Below, piece by piece: positions 1 to 8,450 of a DNA stretch of 64,000 bases. The notes under the pieces were generated by a model, which saw only the letters and a program-made list of their open reading frames with translations, searched no databases and had not been told where the DNA came from. A program made the translations under genes and the position numbers. Positions within the stretch are counted from its first letter, which is position 1; every line of letters begins with the position of its first letter. This stretch comes from Mycolicibacterium arabiense (GTDB lineage Bacteria; Actinomycetota; Actinomycetes; Mycobacteriales; Mycobacteriaceae): the NCBI RefSeq assembly GCF_010731815.2, contig NZ_AP022593.1:496001-560000 (forward strand), given 5' to 3'.

Positions 1-157
1 GCCGCTCCAGCTTGCGGCCCTCGACGTGCACTTCTTCGCGGATGCGGTCGGCCTCGGCGGCACGCTTCTTGTGCGACGCGCTGCGCACCGCGAACGCGAT
101 GAGCGCGAGCACGATGACCGCAACGACGGCGATGATGATCCATGTGGTGGTCGTCAT
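1..157 (-). CDS. Small membrane-anchored protein, C-terminus beyond window
   Basis: Only the first 52 codons are inside the window; the gene runs off the left edge. It starts at an ATG (157-155) preceded by a good AAGGAG ribosome site five bases upstream. After MTTTTW the protein has one hydrophobic stretch (about residues 7-24). A strongly charged, Lys/Arg/Glu-rich and probably helical part follows. This suggests a single-pass inner-membrane protein with a cytoplasmic coiled tail. It is on the same strand as mgtA, 117 bases downstream of it. I do not recognise the family and assign no function. Confidence 0.6.
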   Translation of the reverse strand, partial: MTTTTWIIIAVVAVIVLALIAFAVRSASHKKRAAEADRIREEVHVEGRKLER

Positions 158-223
158 GACGACTCCTTCGGTCGGCGGCACGGCGGGGCCATGGACGACC
201 CACGATATTTGACGTACCTGTAA

Positions 224-239
224 CCCGGGTGCCCCCGGG
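224..239 (-). terminator. Possible weak hairpin after mgtA
   Basis: Two CCCGGG hexamers (224-229 and 234-239) are separated by four bases and can pair, since CCCGGG is self-complementary. They lie in the 117-base gap between the mgtA stop and the next minus-strand start. There is no U-tract. It may be a weak terminator or chance in GC-rich DNA. Confidence 0.25.
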
Positions 240-274
240 CGAACGTTCCCAAACGCCTCCGAGCCCCGACCCAC

Positions 275-1393
275 CTATCGTCCGGCGGCGCCCAGGGCGT
301 CGAGCATGCCTTCGGCCGACCGCGGCCAGGGGAACTCCTCGGCCCGCCTCCTGGCGCTGCGCCTGCGCACCGGTTCGGGTCGGTCGATGATCGACGCGAC
401 CGCCTCGGCGATGGCCCCGGGGTCGTTGTCGGCGGCCACCCCGCTGTCATCGGACAGGATCTCGGCGAGGGCGGACGTCTTGGACACGACGGCCGGGGTG
501 CCGCAAGCCAGCGCCTCCAGCGCGGCCAACCCGAAGGTCTCGTGCGGCCCGGGCGCGATGGCGACGTCGGCGGACGCGAGGATGGCCGCGACGGTGTCCC
601 GGCAGCCGACGAACCCGGTGAAGTCGACGGGCAGGCGGGCCGCCTGCCGTTCCAGGCGCGATCGCATCGGACCTTCACCAACGACGACCATCCGCGCGTC
701 GACCCCCGAATCGCGCAGGGCCGCAACGGTGTCGATGCTCCGGTGTACGTGCTTCTCGACCGAGAGCCTGCCGCAGTGCACCAGCAGCGTCTGCTGCGGT
801 GCGGCCCACCGGTTGCGGACGAGTTCGCTTCGCCACCGCGGATGGAACTGTTCGAGGTCGACGCCGAGTGGCACGGTCACCACGTTGCGCGCGCCGATGC
901 GATCGAATTCCGCCCGCGCGAAACCGGTCGTGCAGACCACGACGTCGTAGTCGGCGGCGGTCCGCCGGTTCGCGACGTCGGCGACCGTCCTGGCGAGTCG
1001 CCGTGGCAGCAGTTGTCCTGCCAGGCGGTCGAGGCGCTCGTGGGAGATCATGACGGTCGATACGCCATGTGCCCGGCCCCACTGCCCCAGTGAGCGCAGC
1101 GTCAACCGGTCCGACACCTCTATGGCGTCGGGTCCAAGACGCTCGAGCAGCGCGGTGACGGGGCTCGGCCGCACCGCACGATAGCCGCCGGTGAAGGGAA
1201 TCAGTCTGGCGGGCAGCGAGATTCGCCGAACGCCCGAGGGCAGTTGGCTGACGTCTTCATCGGCGCCGGGAACCACCAGGAACACCTCGTGGCCTGCAGC
1301 GCAGTACTCCGCTCCCAGGCGGTCGACCGCGGTGCGCAGCCCGCCCGAACGGGGGCCGTAGAAGTTGGCAACCTGGACGACCCGCATGTCCAT
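275..1393 (-). CDS. mgtA: GDP-mannose-dependent alpha-mannosyltransferase MgtA (GT4 family)
   Basis: 372-residue GT-B glycosyltransferase. The N-terminus (VVQVANFYGPRSGGLRTA) and the block DALEVSDRLTLRSLG-like around residues 90-105 match what I know of mycobacterial MgtA (Rv0557). That enzyme transfers mannose from GDP-mannose to glucuronosyl- or related diacylglycerol anchors at the cytoplasmic membrane. The C-terminal donor domain carries the EX7E signature of GT4 (HETFGLAALEALACG, about residues 283-298) and the GRLSVEKH motif near residue 210. The start is ATG at 1393 or, equally possibly, the ATG two codons later. It reads alone on this strand; the next upstream gene on the strand is separated by two hairpins. 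Confidence 0.85.
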   Translation of the reverse strand: MDMRVVQVANFYGPRSGGLRTAVDRLGAEYCAAGHEVFLVVPGADEDVSQLPSGVRRISLPARLIPFTGGYRAVRPSPVTALLERLGPDAIEVSDRLTLRSLGQWGRAHGVSTVMISHERLDRLAGQLLPRRLARTVADVANRRTAADYDVVVCTTGFARAEFDRIGARNVVTVPLGVDLEQFHPRWRSELVRNRWAAPQQTLLVHCGRLSVEKHVHRSIDTVAALRDSGVDARMVVVGEGPMRSRLERQAARLPVDFTGFVGCRDTVAAILASADVAIAPGPHETFGLAALEALACGTPAVVSKTSALAEILSDDSGVAADNDPGAIAEAVASIIDRPEPVRRRSARRRAEEFPWPRSAEGMLDALGAAGR

Positions 1394-1449
1394 CCATCGA
1401 ATCCGGGCCGTGTGTGCGGGGGCGAACGTCGGGTCGACGACGAAGCGAA

Positions 1450-1471
1450 CGGCAGGCGAACACGCCTGCCG
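1450..1471 (-). terminator. Hairpin terminator downstream of the dienelactone hydrolase-like gene
   Basis: Perfect 9-bp arms, CGGCAGGCG (1450-1458) and CGCCTGCCG (1463-1471), flank a 4-base loop. The hairpin lies 37 bases after the stop of the minus-strand gene ending at 1508. A second stem (GTCGGC 1474-1479 / GCCGAC 1484-1489) sits just before it. There is no long U-tract, as is common for mycobacterial terminators. Confidence 0.55.
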
Positions 1472-1507
1472 CGGTCGGCGCCGGCCGACATGGTGGCGAG
1501 GTGGTCG

Positions 1508-2443
1508 TCAGCCGACGTGTTGGCTCAGCCAGGCCCCCACGCGCTGCCATGCGTCGGCAGCGGCGGTCGGGTCGTAGCGCTGTCCGGTGTCGTTGAAGAA
1601 CGCGTGATCGGCGCCCTGTTCGACGACGAGTTCGTGGACGAGGCCGGCCTTGGTCAACGCTTGCTCGGCGGCGTCCTTGGTGGCGTTGACGCGGGCGTCC
1701 TTCTCGCCGTAGAAGCCCAGCACCGCCGCGTTCTTCGAGCCCGCGAGGTCCGCACCCTCGGGCAGCGGGCCGTAGAAGGGGAACGCCGCAGCCAGGCGCG
1801 GTTCACCGGCGGCGAGCAGTTGCCAGGTGAGTCCGCCGCCCATGCAGAAGCCGATCGCGGCGAGCTTCACACCGGGCGCGCGACGGGCCACTTCGTCGAG
1901 ACCGGACCGCAGGTTCGCCACGAAGTCGGCGGGTGAGATCTTGCTCAACGCCGCGGTGGCCTCCGCCGGGTCGGTGAACGTGGCCGTGCCGCCCTGCCCG
2001 GAGAGCAGGTCGATGGCGAGGGCGGAATAGCCGATGCCCGCGAACCGTCCCGCGACCGACCTGGTCCAGTCGGTGAGGCCCTTGTTCTCGTGAATGACCA
2101 GCAGGGCGCCCTTCGGCGTCCCGGCGGCTGCCCACGCGCCCTGCAGATCGCCCTGCGGGCCTGCCCACGTGACGGGTTCGGTGGGGACCTCGGCGTCGGC
2201 CCCGGGTGGCGGTGCCGCACTGGTGCTCTCGGCCGTCGATCCCCCGCTCCCTGCCGTCGTCGCGCTGCTCTCGGGGGCCGCGGAGTCGTCCCGGTTCCCG
2301 CCGCAGGCGGTGATCAGTGCACCTGCGGCGGTGGCGCCCACGCCGATCAGCGCCATCCGTCGCAAGGCCTCCCGTCGGGACAACAGGCCGTCGACGTGGT
2401 CGGTGGCGATCTCCTCGGCGATGTAGCGCTGCAGTGGGGTCAC
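1508..2443 (-). CDS. Tat-exported lipoprotein of the dienelactone hydrolase family
   Basis: 311 residues from a GTG at 2443. Residues 22-47 form a twin-arginine lipoprotein signal: SRREALRRM, a hydrophobic segment, then the lipobox LITAC with Cys47. A Ser/Thr/Ala/Pro-rich linker runs to about residue 85. The rest is an alpha/beta hydrolase of the DLH family with the expected Cys-Asp-His triad: nucleophile in GFCMGGG, Asp in GEKDARV, His in GADHAFF. It is probably an outer-leaflet-anchored esterase or lactonase; the substrate is unknown. The start is preceded by a CATACT -10-like hexamer seven bases upstream, so the mRNA may be leaderless. It is divergent from the SDR at 2511. Confidence 0.75.
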   Translation of the reverse strand: MTPLQRYIAEEIATDHVDGLLSRREALRRMALIGVGATAAGALITACGGNRDDSAAPESSATTAGSGGSTAESTSAAPPPGADAEVPTEPVTWAGPQGDLQGAWAAAGTPKGALLVIHENKGLTDWTRSVAGRFAGIGYSALAIDLLSGQGGTATFTDPAEATAALSKISPADFVANLRSGLDEVARRAPGVKLAAIGFCMGGGLTWQLLAAGEPRLAAAFPFYGPLPEGADLAGSKNAAVLGFYGEKDARVNATKDAAEQALTKAGLVHELVVEQGADHAFFNDTGQRYDPTAAADAWQRVGAWLSQHVG

Positions 2444-2450
2444 CTCCGCG

Positions 2451-2456
2451 AGTATG
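2451..2456 (-). promoter_or_regulatory. Putative -10 element of the DLH-like gene
   Basis: CATACT on the minus strand, separated by seven bases from the GTG at 2443. That spacing would place transcription initiation at the start codon, giving a leaderless mRNA. This is inferred from spacing only. Confidence 0.35.
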
Positions 2457-2498
2457 CCCCGGTCCGCCGAACTGCCGCTGGAAACGGGCCTGACCACC

Positions 2499-2504
2499 GA
2501 TACT
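2499..2504 (+). promoter_or_regulatory. Putative -10 element of the SDR gene
   Basis: GATACT on the plus strand, six bases before the GTG at 2511. This mirrors the arrangement of the divergent DLH-like gene and again suggests a leaderless transcript. The start-to-start distance of the two genes is only 67 bases. Confidence 0.35.
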
Positions 2505-2510
2505 GTGCAG

Positions 2511-3443
2511 GTGGCAACCCCCTCCCCGACCCCGACGCCGGACCTGCGCGGCCGCGTCGCCGTGGTCGCCGGAGCTACACGGGGTGCGGGCCGGGGCATC
2601 GCCGCAGCCCTCGGCGAGGCGGGTGCCACCGTCGTGTGCACCGGCCGGAGCAGTGCGACGGGGACGCTGAAGTCCGACTACGACCGCCCCGAAATCATTG
2701 AGGAGACCGCCGAACTCGTGACCGAACTCGGTGGCGTCGGCGTAGCCATCGCGGTCGACCACCTCGATCCCGACCAGGTGCGCGGTCTCGCCGACCGGTT
2801 GCGATCCGACTACGGCGCAATCGACGTGCTGGTGAACGACGTGTGGGGTGCCGAGATCCTCAAGGGCGCACCCCGGTCGTGGAACCGGCCGGTGTGGGAG
2901 CACGACCTCGACGACGGCCTGCGGATCCTCCGGCTGGGCGTCGACACGCACCTCATCACCTCGCACTGTCTGCATCCGCTCCTGGTCGCGCGACCGGGCG
3001 GACTGTTGGTCGAGGTCACCGACGGGACGGCGGACTTCAATGCGAACCACTACCGGGTCTCGGTGTTCTACGACCTGGCCAAGGTCTCGGTGAACCGACT
3101 GGCGTTCAGCCACGGTCACGACCTGGCGCCCTACGGCGCCACCGCGGTGTCGGTCACCCCGGGGTGGCTGCGTTCGGAGATGATGCTGGACAACTACGGC
3201 GTCACCGAGAGCAACTGGCAGCACGCGATGAACCCCGACCGGGCCGACGGCTACCCCGTCGCGCCCCCGGGCTTCGACGCGTCGGAGAGCACCCGCTTCG
3301 TCGGTCGCGGCGTTGCCGCGATCGCCGCGGACCCCAATCGTGCCCGGTGGAATCAGCGCTCGGTGAACTCGGCGCAACTGTCCTGGGAGTACGGCTTCAC
3401 CGACGTCGACGGCAGGCGGCCCGACGCGTGGGTCGAGCAGTGA
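2511..3443 (+). CDS. SDR family oxidoreductase
   Basis: About 310 residues, a Rossmann-fold short-chain dehydrogenase. The cofactor loop AGATRGAGRG is at about residues 20-29. The usual NNAG is replaced by NDVWG. The catalytic YxxxK is present as YDLAK in the block SVFYDLAKVSVNRL. The protein is longer than the classical 250-residue SDR, and its C-terminal part ends in FTDVDGRRPDAW. GTG 2511 is chosen because a -10-like GATACT lies six bases upstream. An in-frame ATG at 2454 falls inside the divergent promoter and would add a non-conserved leader. The substrate is not predictable. It is followed by an amidohydrolase after a palindromic operator. Confidence 0.7.
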   Translation: MATPSPTPTPDLRGRVAVVAGATRGAGRGIAAALGEAGATVVCTGRSSATGTLKSDYDRPEIIEETAELVTELGGVGVAIAVDHLDPDQVRGLADRLRSDYGAIDVLVNDVWGAEILKGAPRSWNRPVWEHDLDDGLRILRLGVDTHLITSHCLHPLLVARPGGLLVEVTDGTADFNANHYRVSVFYDLAKVSVNRLAFSHGHDLAPYGATAVSVTPGWLRSEMMLDNYGVTESNWQHAMNPDRADGYPVAPPGFDASESTRFVGRGVAAIAADPNRARWNQRSVNSAQLSWEYGFTDVDGRRPDAWVEQ

Positions 3444-3465
3444 CGGCCAATCGGTAGACAAATAT

Positions 3466-3492
3466 CGAAATCTGTTCACGATTTCGTTGACA
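3466..3492 (+). promoter_or_regulatory. Palindromic operator next to a -35 box, upstream of the amidohydrolase
   Basis: Perfect inverted repeat CGAAATC (3466-3472), 7-base spacer, GATTTCG (3480-3486), directly followed by TTGACA (3487-3492), a consensus -35 hexamer. It lies 30 bases before the amidohydrolase start at 3522. The -10 is not clear. The layout suggests control by a dimeric repressor or activator that is not encoded next door. Confidence 0.45.
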
Positions 3493-3521
3493 CCGGTGGT
3501 CGCCCAGGGTTGCATGGCCTA

Positions 3522-5309
3522 GTGACCTACGACACGATCATCCGCAACGGCCTCTGGTTCGACGGCACCGGCGGCCCTTCTGCGGTGCGCAATCTCGGCA
3601 TCCGCGACGGCCACGTCGTCGCGATATCGGCCGATGAACTCGACGCCACCGACTGCCCCCAGGTGGTCGATGCCACGGGCAAGTGGGTGCTGCCGGGGAT
3701 GCTGGACATCCACACGCACTACGACGTCGAGGTGCTCGCTGGACCCGACCTGTCGGAGTCGCTCCGGCACGGCGTCACCACGATCATGCTCGGGTCGTGT
3801 TCGCTGTCCACCATCCACGTCGACGGCACCGAGGCCGGCGACCTGTTCGGCCGCGTCGAGGCGATCCCGCGCGACCACGTCATCGACGCGGTGAACCAGC
3901 ACAAGACGTGGAGTACGTGCGACGAGTACGTCACCGCACTCGAGGCGCGCCCGCTGGGGCCCAACGTCACGGCGTTCATCGGTCACTCCGACATGCGCAC
4001 GGCCGTCATGGGCCTCGACCGGTCCACCCGCAAGGACGCCAAACCCACCCGGCGCGAACAGGCTCGGATGGAGCAGATGCTCGTCGAGGCGTTGCGCGCG
4101 GGCTTCGTCGGGATGTCGTCGCAGCAGTTGCTGTTCGACAAGATCGATGGCGACGCGTGCCGCTCCCGCACGCTGCCCTCGACCTACGCCAAGGCGCGCG
4201 AACTGCGGCGGCTGAAATCGCTGCTCCGCAAGTCGGGCCGAATCCTGCAGTCCGGCCCCGACATTCAGAACCCGTTCAATCTCGGGTCCCAACTGTTGCA
4301 GTCGGTCGGCATCATCCGCAATCCCCTGAAGACGAGCCTGCTGTCGGCGGCCGACGTCAAGTCCAATCCCTACGCGATCATGCTGATGGGTCCGCTGTCC
4401 CGTTTCGTCAACACCCTCGGCGGCAACTTCCGCTGGCAGCATCTGCCGGTGCCGTTCGAGGTCTACGCCGACGGCATCGACCTCGTGGTGTTCGAGGAGT
4501 TCGGCGCGGGCGCTGCGGCGCTGCACCTGGCCGACGAGGTCGAACGCAACGAGCTGATGCGCGACGAGGACTACCGGCGCCGGTTCCGCAAGGACTACGA
4601 GAACAAGTTCGGCATGCGCGTCTGGCATCGTGACTTCTTCGACGCGCACATCTCCGAATGCCCGGATGCGGCACTGGTCGGCAAGTCCTTCGGCGAGGTC
4701 GGCCAGGAGCGCGGCCTGCACCCCGTCGACGCGTTCCTCGACCTGGTGCTCGAACACGGCAAGGCACTGCGGTGGCACACCACCATCTCCAACCACCGGC
4801 CGGAGGTGCTCAAGAAGATGGCCCGGGAGCCGGGGATCCAGATGGGGTTCTCCGATGCCGGGGCACACCTGCGCAACATGGCGTTCTACAACATGGGGCT
4901 GCGGCTGCTGCGGCACGTCCGCGACGCCGAACTGGCGGGCAACCCGTTCATGACGATCGAGGCCGCGGTGCACCGGCTGACCGGTGAACTCGCCGACTGG
5001 TACCGCCTCGACGCGGGCCACCTGCGCATCGGCGACCGCGCCGACATCGCGATCATCGATCCCGAGCGTCTCGACGACCAGCTCGATGCATACGCCGAGG
5101 AGCCCGTCGAGCAGTACGGCGGACTGTCGCGCATGGTCAACCGCAACGACGAGGCCGTGCCAGCAGTGTTCGTCGGCGGGCGTCAGGTGTTCGCCTCCGG
5201 CGTGCCCACCGAACTCGTCGGCCGCACCCGCACCGGCCGCTTCCTGCGGGCCGCGCACCGCTCCCCCGCTCTGCCCGTCGAGAAGGACGTGCTCACCAGT
5301 GTCGGCTGA
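3522..5309 (+). CDS. N-acyl-D-amino-acid deacylase-like amidohydrolase
   Basis: 595 residues of the amidohydrolase superfamily. The N-terminal small beta domain opens with YDTIIRNGLWFDGTGG. It is followed by the metal-binding HxH motif in LDIHTHYDVEV (about residues 62-72) and, late in the barrel, the catalytic Asp region SDAGAHLRNM. The C-terminal beta domain closes with GDRADIAIIDPERL. This matches the N-acyl-D-amino-acid deacylase/D-aminoacylase-like group, whose members hydrolyse amides or cyclic amides. The real substrate is unknown. GTG 3522 is preferred over the ATG at 3510 because the family begins with YDTIIRNG. It overlaps or abuts the SnoaL-like gene, so the two are probably co-transcribed from the promoter near 3487. 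Confidence 0.75.
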   Translation: MTYDTIIRNGLWFDGTGGPSAVRNLGIRDGHVVAISADELDATDCPQVVDATGKWVLPGMLDIHTHYDVEVLAGPDLSESLRHGVTTIMLGSCSLSTIHVDGTEAGDLFGRVEAIPRDHVIDAVNQHKTWSTCDEYVTALEARPLGPNVTAFIGHSDMRTAVMGLDRSTRKDAKPTRREQARMEQMLVEALRAGFVGMSSQQLLFDKIDGDACRSRTLPSTYAKARELRRLKSLLRKSGRILQSGPDIQNPFNLGSQLLQSVGIIRNPLKTSLLSAADVKSNPYAIMLMGPLSRFVNTLGGNFRWQHLPVPFEVYADGIDLVVFEEFGAGAAALHLADEVERNELMRDEDYRRRFRKDYENKFGMRVWHRDFFDAHISECPDAALVGKSFGEVGQERGLHPVDAFLDLVLEHGKALRWHTTISNHRPEVLKKMAREPGIQMGFSDAGAHLRNMAFYNMGLRLLRHVRDAELAGNPFMTIEAAVHRLTGELADWYRLDAGHLRIGDRADIAIIDPERLDDQLDAYAEEPVEQYGGLSRMVNRNDEAVPAVFVGGRQVFASGVPTELVGRTRTGRFLRAAHRSPALPVEKDVLTSVG

Positions 5310-5322
5310 GACCGAGTTGAGT

Positions 5323-5781
5323 ATGTCAACCGAGACGGTGTCGATCGAGGACGTCGTCCTGGGGATGTGGCGGGCGCTGTCGGCGCGGGACTGGGAGGGA
5401 CTCAAGACTCACCTGTCCGACGACTGCATCTACCTCGACATGCCCGTCGGACCCGCGGCGGCCGCCAAGGGTCCCGACGACATCGTCAAACGGCTGAAGA
5501 TCGGTCTCGAGCCGCTGGCGTCCTACGAGAACTTCGACGGCCTGCTGGTGGAGAACGGCAGTGACGCCATGTACGAGCACCACGAGGAATGGCACTGGGC
5601 CTCAGGCGAATCCGCGGTGCTGCGGTTCGTCTCGGTGCACCGAGTGTCCGGCGGCAAGATCACGCTGTGGAAGGACTACTGGGACATGAGTGCCCTGGCC
5701 AACCACGCGCCGCCGAGCTGGCTCGAGGACTTCGCCACCGCGGACATGTCGTGGGTCTACGACGCGACCGGCGAGGTTTGA
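5323..5781 (+). CDS. SnoaL-like / nuclear transport factor 2-fold protein
   Basis: 152 residues from ATG 5323, with a small alpha+beta-barrel (NTF2-like) pattern: N-terminal helix MWRALSARDWEGLKTHL, then DDCIYLDMPVGP, and a C-terminal strand pair ending LWKDYWDM. Members are limonene-epoxide hydrolase-like or polyketide-cyclase-like enzymes, or carrier proteins. The acid residues Asp and His are present but the substrate cannot be told. An in-frame GTG at 5299 would overlap the amidohydrolase stop by 11 bases and has GAAGGA upstream, so the true start is uncertain. The position directly after the amidohydrolase suggests a joint pathway. Confidence 0.7.
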   Translation: MSTETVSIEDVVLGMWRALSARDWEGLKTHLSDDCIYLDMPVGPAAAAKGPDDIVKRLKIGLEPLASYENFDGLLVENGSDAMYEHHEEWHWASGESAVLRFVSVHRVSGGKITLWKDYWDMSALANHAPPSWLEDFATADMSWVYDATGEV

Positions 5782-5790
5782 GCGACGCGC

Positions 5791-6273
5791 CTACAGCGTG
5801 ATCTTGCAGGCCTGACCGATGTCGAGGGTCCGCAGCATGCGGCCCATCCCGATCCACATGGCGCACGACAGCGCGAGATCGGTGAGCAGTTCGTCGCTGA
5901 ACTGCTCACGGCACCGTGCCCAGAAGTCCTCGTCGTCGCGAAGTCCGGTGTGGTCGGTGGCGAAGCGCTGGGCGAACTCGGCGGCGATCCGCTCCTGCTC
6001 GCTGTAGCCGGGCCAGGTCCGCCACTCGGTCGCGTGGTCGTAGAGGTCCTCGTCGACGCCGGCCGCGATCCCGTCGGCGTCGCGGGTGTTCTGGCAGACC
6101 ACGCATTCGTTGTCGAGCGCGATCACCATGCGCGCGAGTTCACGCACGCGCATGGGCAGCCGGTTCTTCTCGTAGACGGCGTGGGTGAACTTCGCCATCG
6201 CGGTCCCGATGTCGGGCGACTTGACGATCCAGGCCGCGGCGTCGTCGTCGGCGAATTCTCCGATTCGGCTCAT
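5791..6273 (-). CDS. Carboxymuconolactone decarboxylase / AhpD-like protein
   Basis: 160-residue all-helical AhpD-like fold. The hallmark CxxC is present in DNECVVCQNTRDADG (about residues 53-67), with an Arg-Glu-Leu helix before it (RVRELARMVIA). Such proteins act as peroxidases through the two cysteines or as decarboxylases. The CxxC favours redox chemistry. It is convergent with the SnoaL-like gene. A KstR-type operator (6305-6318) lies 32 bases upstream of its ATG, which suggests membership of the steroid-degradation regulon. Confidence 0.75.
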   Translation of the reverse strand: MSRIGEFADDDAAAWIVKSPDIGTAMAKFTHAVYEKNRLPMRVRELARMVIALDNECVVCQNTRDADGIAAGVDEDLYDHATEWRTWPGYSEQERIAAEFAQRFATDHTGLRDDEDFWARCREQFSDELLTDLALSCAMWIGMGRMLRTLDIGQACKITL

Positions 6274-6304
6274 GGCCGGAATCGTACGCCCGCGGGCCGC
6301 GGAT

Positions 6305-6318
6305 TGGAACGTGTTCTA
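6305..6318 (-). promoter_or_regulatory. KstR-type operator before the AhpD-like gene
   Basis: TGGAACGTGTTCTA matches the published KstR palindrome TNNAACNNGTTNNA at every defined base. It lies 32 bases upstream of the ATG at 6273, where a promoter is expected. KstR is the TetR-type repressor of cholesterol catabolism in mycobacteria. The site also overlaps the end of the MFS operon, only nine bases after its stop region. Confidence 0.6.
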
Positions 6319-6326
6319 GTTTCGTG

Positions 6327-8399
6327 TCAGCGGGCGGTGGCGAGCGGTCCCGGACCGTCGGCCCAGTCCCGTTGCACCAGCATGCGGTGCGCTATCCGCT
6401 CCAGGGCGATCTCCACCTGCTCGCGGTCCGGGCGGCCCTCGAACGTCGGCGACTGCGCGAGCTTGTCGACGATGCGTCCGACGATGCTGGCCGACAGCGC
6501 GTTCACCCGGGCCGCACCGGCTTGGGTCAGCCACAGCTTGCCGCCCGTCCCGAGTGCCAGACCGTCGTCGATGACCCGGTCGAAGATCGGCTCGACGACC
6601 TCCGAGGGCACGCGCAGCCGGTCGGCGATCGCGCCCAGGGTGGCGGAGCCAAAAACCTGGTTGTGCCGGTAGATCTGAAGCAGCGCCCATGCCCGCGGCA
6701 CGTCCAGATCGCAGCCGGGCTCGCGGGAGAGGCTGCGCAACCGGATCTCGGGCGAATCGCGGAACATCCTGCCGACGGCGACCTCGAGGATCTTCTCCGG
6801 CGTCTCGGTGCTGGGCATGCCGAAGCCCTCGCCGAGATCGGTCGCCGACGACGCCTCGATCTCGCGCAACGGAATCTCCTTGAGGAACAACGAGACCACG
6901 AAGCCGACGACGGCCACCGGCACCGCGCACAGGAACACGGCGCCCAGCGAGTCGGCGTACGCGTCGACGATCGGACCTGCCATCTCGGCAGGCAGCGTCC
7001 GGAGCAGCTGCGGCGACTCCGCCGCCTGCGGTGGCGCGCCGCCGGACGCCAGCGCGGGCCCGATGTCGGCGGCCAGGAAGTTGGCGAACAGCGAGCCGAA
7101 GATCGCGGCGCCGAACGAGGAACCGATGGTCCGGAAGAACGTGACACCCGACGTTGCAACCCCGAGGTCGGCGAAGCTCGACGTGTTCTGCACGACGAGC
7201 ACCAGCACCTGCATGCACAGCCCGATGCCGGTGCCGAGCAGGAAGAGGTACAGCGACTGCTGCCAGGTCGGGGTGGTCGCCGTCATCTGGGACAGCAGCG
7301 CGAATGCACCGGCCATGATCGCCGTGCCCGCGACGGGGAACACCTTGTACCTGCCGGTGCGTCCGACGATGTTGCCGCTGCCGATCGACGTGATCAGCAT
7401 GCCGGCGACCATCGGCAGCGTGCGCAGGCCGGATTCGGTGGCCGAGACGCCGTCGACGAACTGCATGAACGTCGGCAGGAAGGTCAGGGCGCCCAGCATC
7501 GCGAACCCGACGATGAAGCCGAGGATGCAGCACACCGTGAACACGGGGCTGCGGAACAGCCGGATCGGCAGGATCGGTTCGCTGGCGCGCATCTCGACCC
7601 GGACGAAGACGGCCAGCGCAACGGCGGATGCGGCGAACAGGCCGATGATCACCGGTGAGTCCCAAGCGTATTCGCCGCCGCCCCAGCTGGTGGCCAAAGT
7701 GAGACCGGATGCCGCGAGACCGACGAAGAGGATGCCCGCGAAGTCGATCTTGGGTCGCGCGGCGGCCCGGGTGAGCGACGGGATCGCGGCGATGCCGACG
7801 AGCAGCACCACGATGCCGATCGGGACGTTGATCCAGAACGCCCATCGCCACGTGAGGTGGTCGGTGAAGAGCCCGCCGAGCAGCGGGCCGATCACCGTGG
7901 TGACGCCGAACACCGCTCCGAGCGCGCCCTGGTAGCGCCCCCGCTCGCGCAGCGGAATGACCTCGCCGATGACGGCCATCGCGGTCACCATGATCGCGCC
8001 GCCGCCGATGCCCTGCAGCGCCCGCGCTGCGACGAGCATCGTCATCGATCCGGCGAGCCCGCAGAGCACCGAGCCGCCGAGGAAGAACAGGATGGACGCG
8101 CAGAACACGGCCTTGCGGCCGAACAGGTCACCGAGCTTGCCGACGATGGCCGTGGCGATCGTGGAGGCCAGCAGATAGCTGGTCACGACCCACGACTGGT
8201 GTCCCGCCCCGCCGAGGTCGGCGACCACCGTCGGGAGCGCCGTGGCCACGATCGTCTGATCCAGCGCCGCCAGCAGCATGCCGAGCAGGACGCCGACGAA
8301 GATGAAGTTCCGCCGCTGCGGGCTGATCATCGCGTTGGCGGACTCAGGGTCGATCGCCGCTGCCGCCGGGACGCCCGCACCCTCCGTCGTGCTCGTCAT
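6327..8399 (-). CDS. DHA2-family MFS drug exporter with C-terminal winged-helix-like tail (Rv1877 type)
   Basis: 690 residues. The first 510 or so form a 14-helix DHA2 (EmrB/QacA) transporter: helix 1 block LLGMLLAALDQTIVATALPT, loop motif GKLGDLFGRKAVF, and the DHA2 signature HLTWRWAFWINVPIG. Residues from about 530 to 690 are soluble. They contain a helical segment resembling a MarR-like winged helix (AIADRLRVPSEVVEPIFDRV, then LTQAGAARV). Length and position next to bfrA match Rv1877 of M. tuberculosis. It is expected to export drugs or toxic small molecules by proton antiport. It begins 83 bases downstream of bfrA on the same strand. A TTAGGCAGGCTAA element (8451-8463) in that gap may carry its own control. 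Confidence 0.85.
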   Translation of the reverse strand: MTSTTEGAGVPAAAAIDPESANAMISPQRRNFIFVGVLLGMLLAALDQTIVATALPTVVADLGGAGHQSWVVTSYLLASTIATAIVGKLGDLFGRKAVFCASILFFLGGSVLCGLAGSMTMLVAARALQGIGGGAIMVTAMAVIGEVIPLRERGRYQGALGAVFGVTTVIGPLLGGLFTDHLTWRWAFWINVPIGIVVLLVGIAAIPSLTRAAARPKIDFAGILFVGLAASGLTLATSWGGGEYAWDSPVIIGLFAASAVALAVFVRVEMRASEPILPIRLFRSPVFTVCCILGFIVGFAMLGALTFLPTFMQFVDGVSATESGLRTLPMVAGMLITSIGSGNIVGRTGRYKVFPVAGTAIMAGAFALLSQMTATTPTWQQSLYLFLLGTGIGLCMQVLVLVVQNTSSFADLGVATSGVTFFRTIGSSFGAAIFGSLFANFLAADIGPALASGGAPPQAAESPQLLRTLPAEMAGPIVDAYADSLGAVFLCAVPVAVVGFVVSLFLKEIPLREIEASSATDLGEGFGMPSTETPEKILEVAVGRMFRDSPEIRLRSLSREPGCDLDVPRAWALLQIYRHNQVFGSATLGAIADRLRVPSEVVEPIFDRVIDDGLALGTGGKLWLTQAGAARVNALSASIVGRIVDKLAQSPTFEGRPDREQVEIALERIAHRMLVQRDWADGPGPLATAR

Positions 8400-8450
8400 A
8401 CCGTCCTTCCGAAGTCCTCGATGCGCCGCAACGGCACAGGAGGCATATCG

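Noticed and set aside
3519..5405. Long minus-strand open frame across the amidohydrolase
   Set aside because: Antisense shadow; the plus-strand protein has the HxH amidohydrolase motifs and a promoter.
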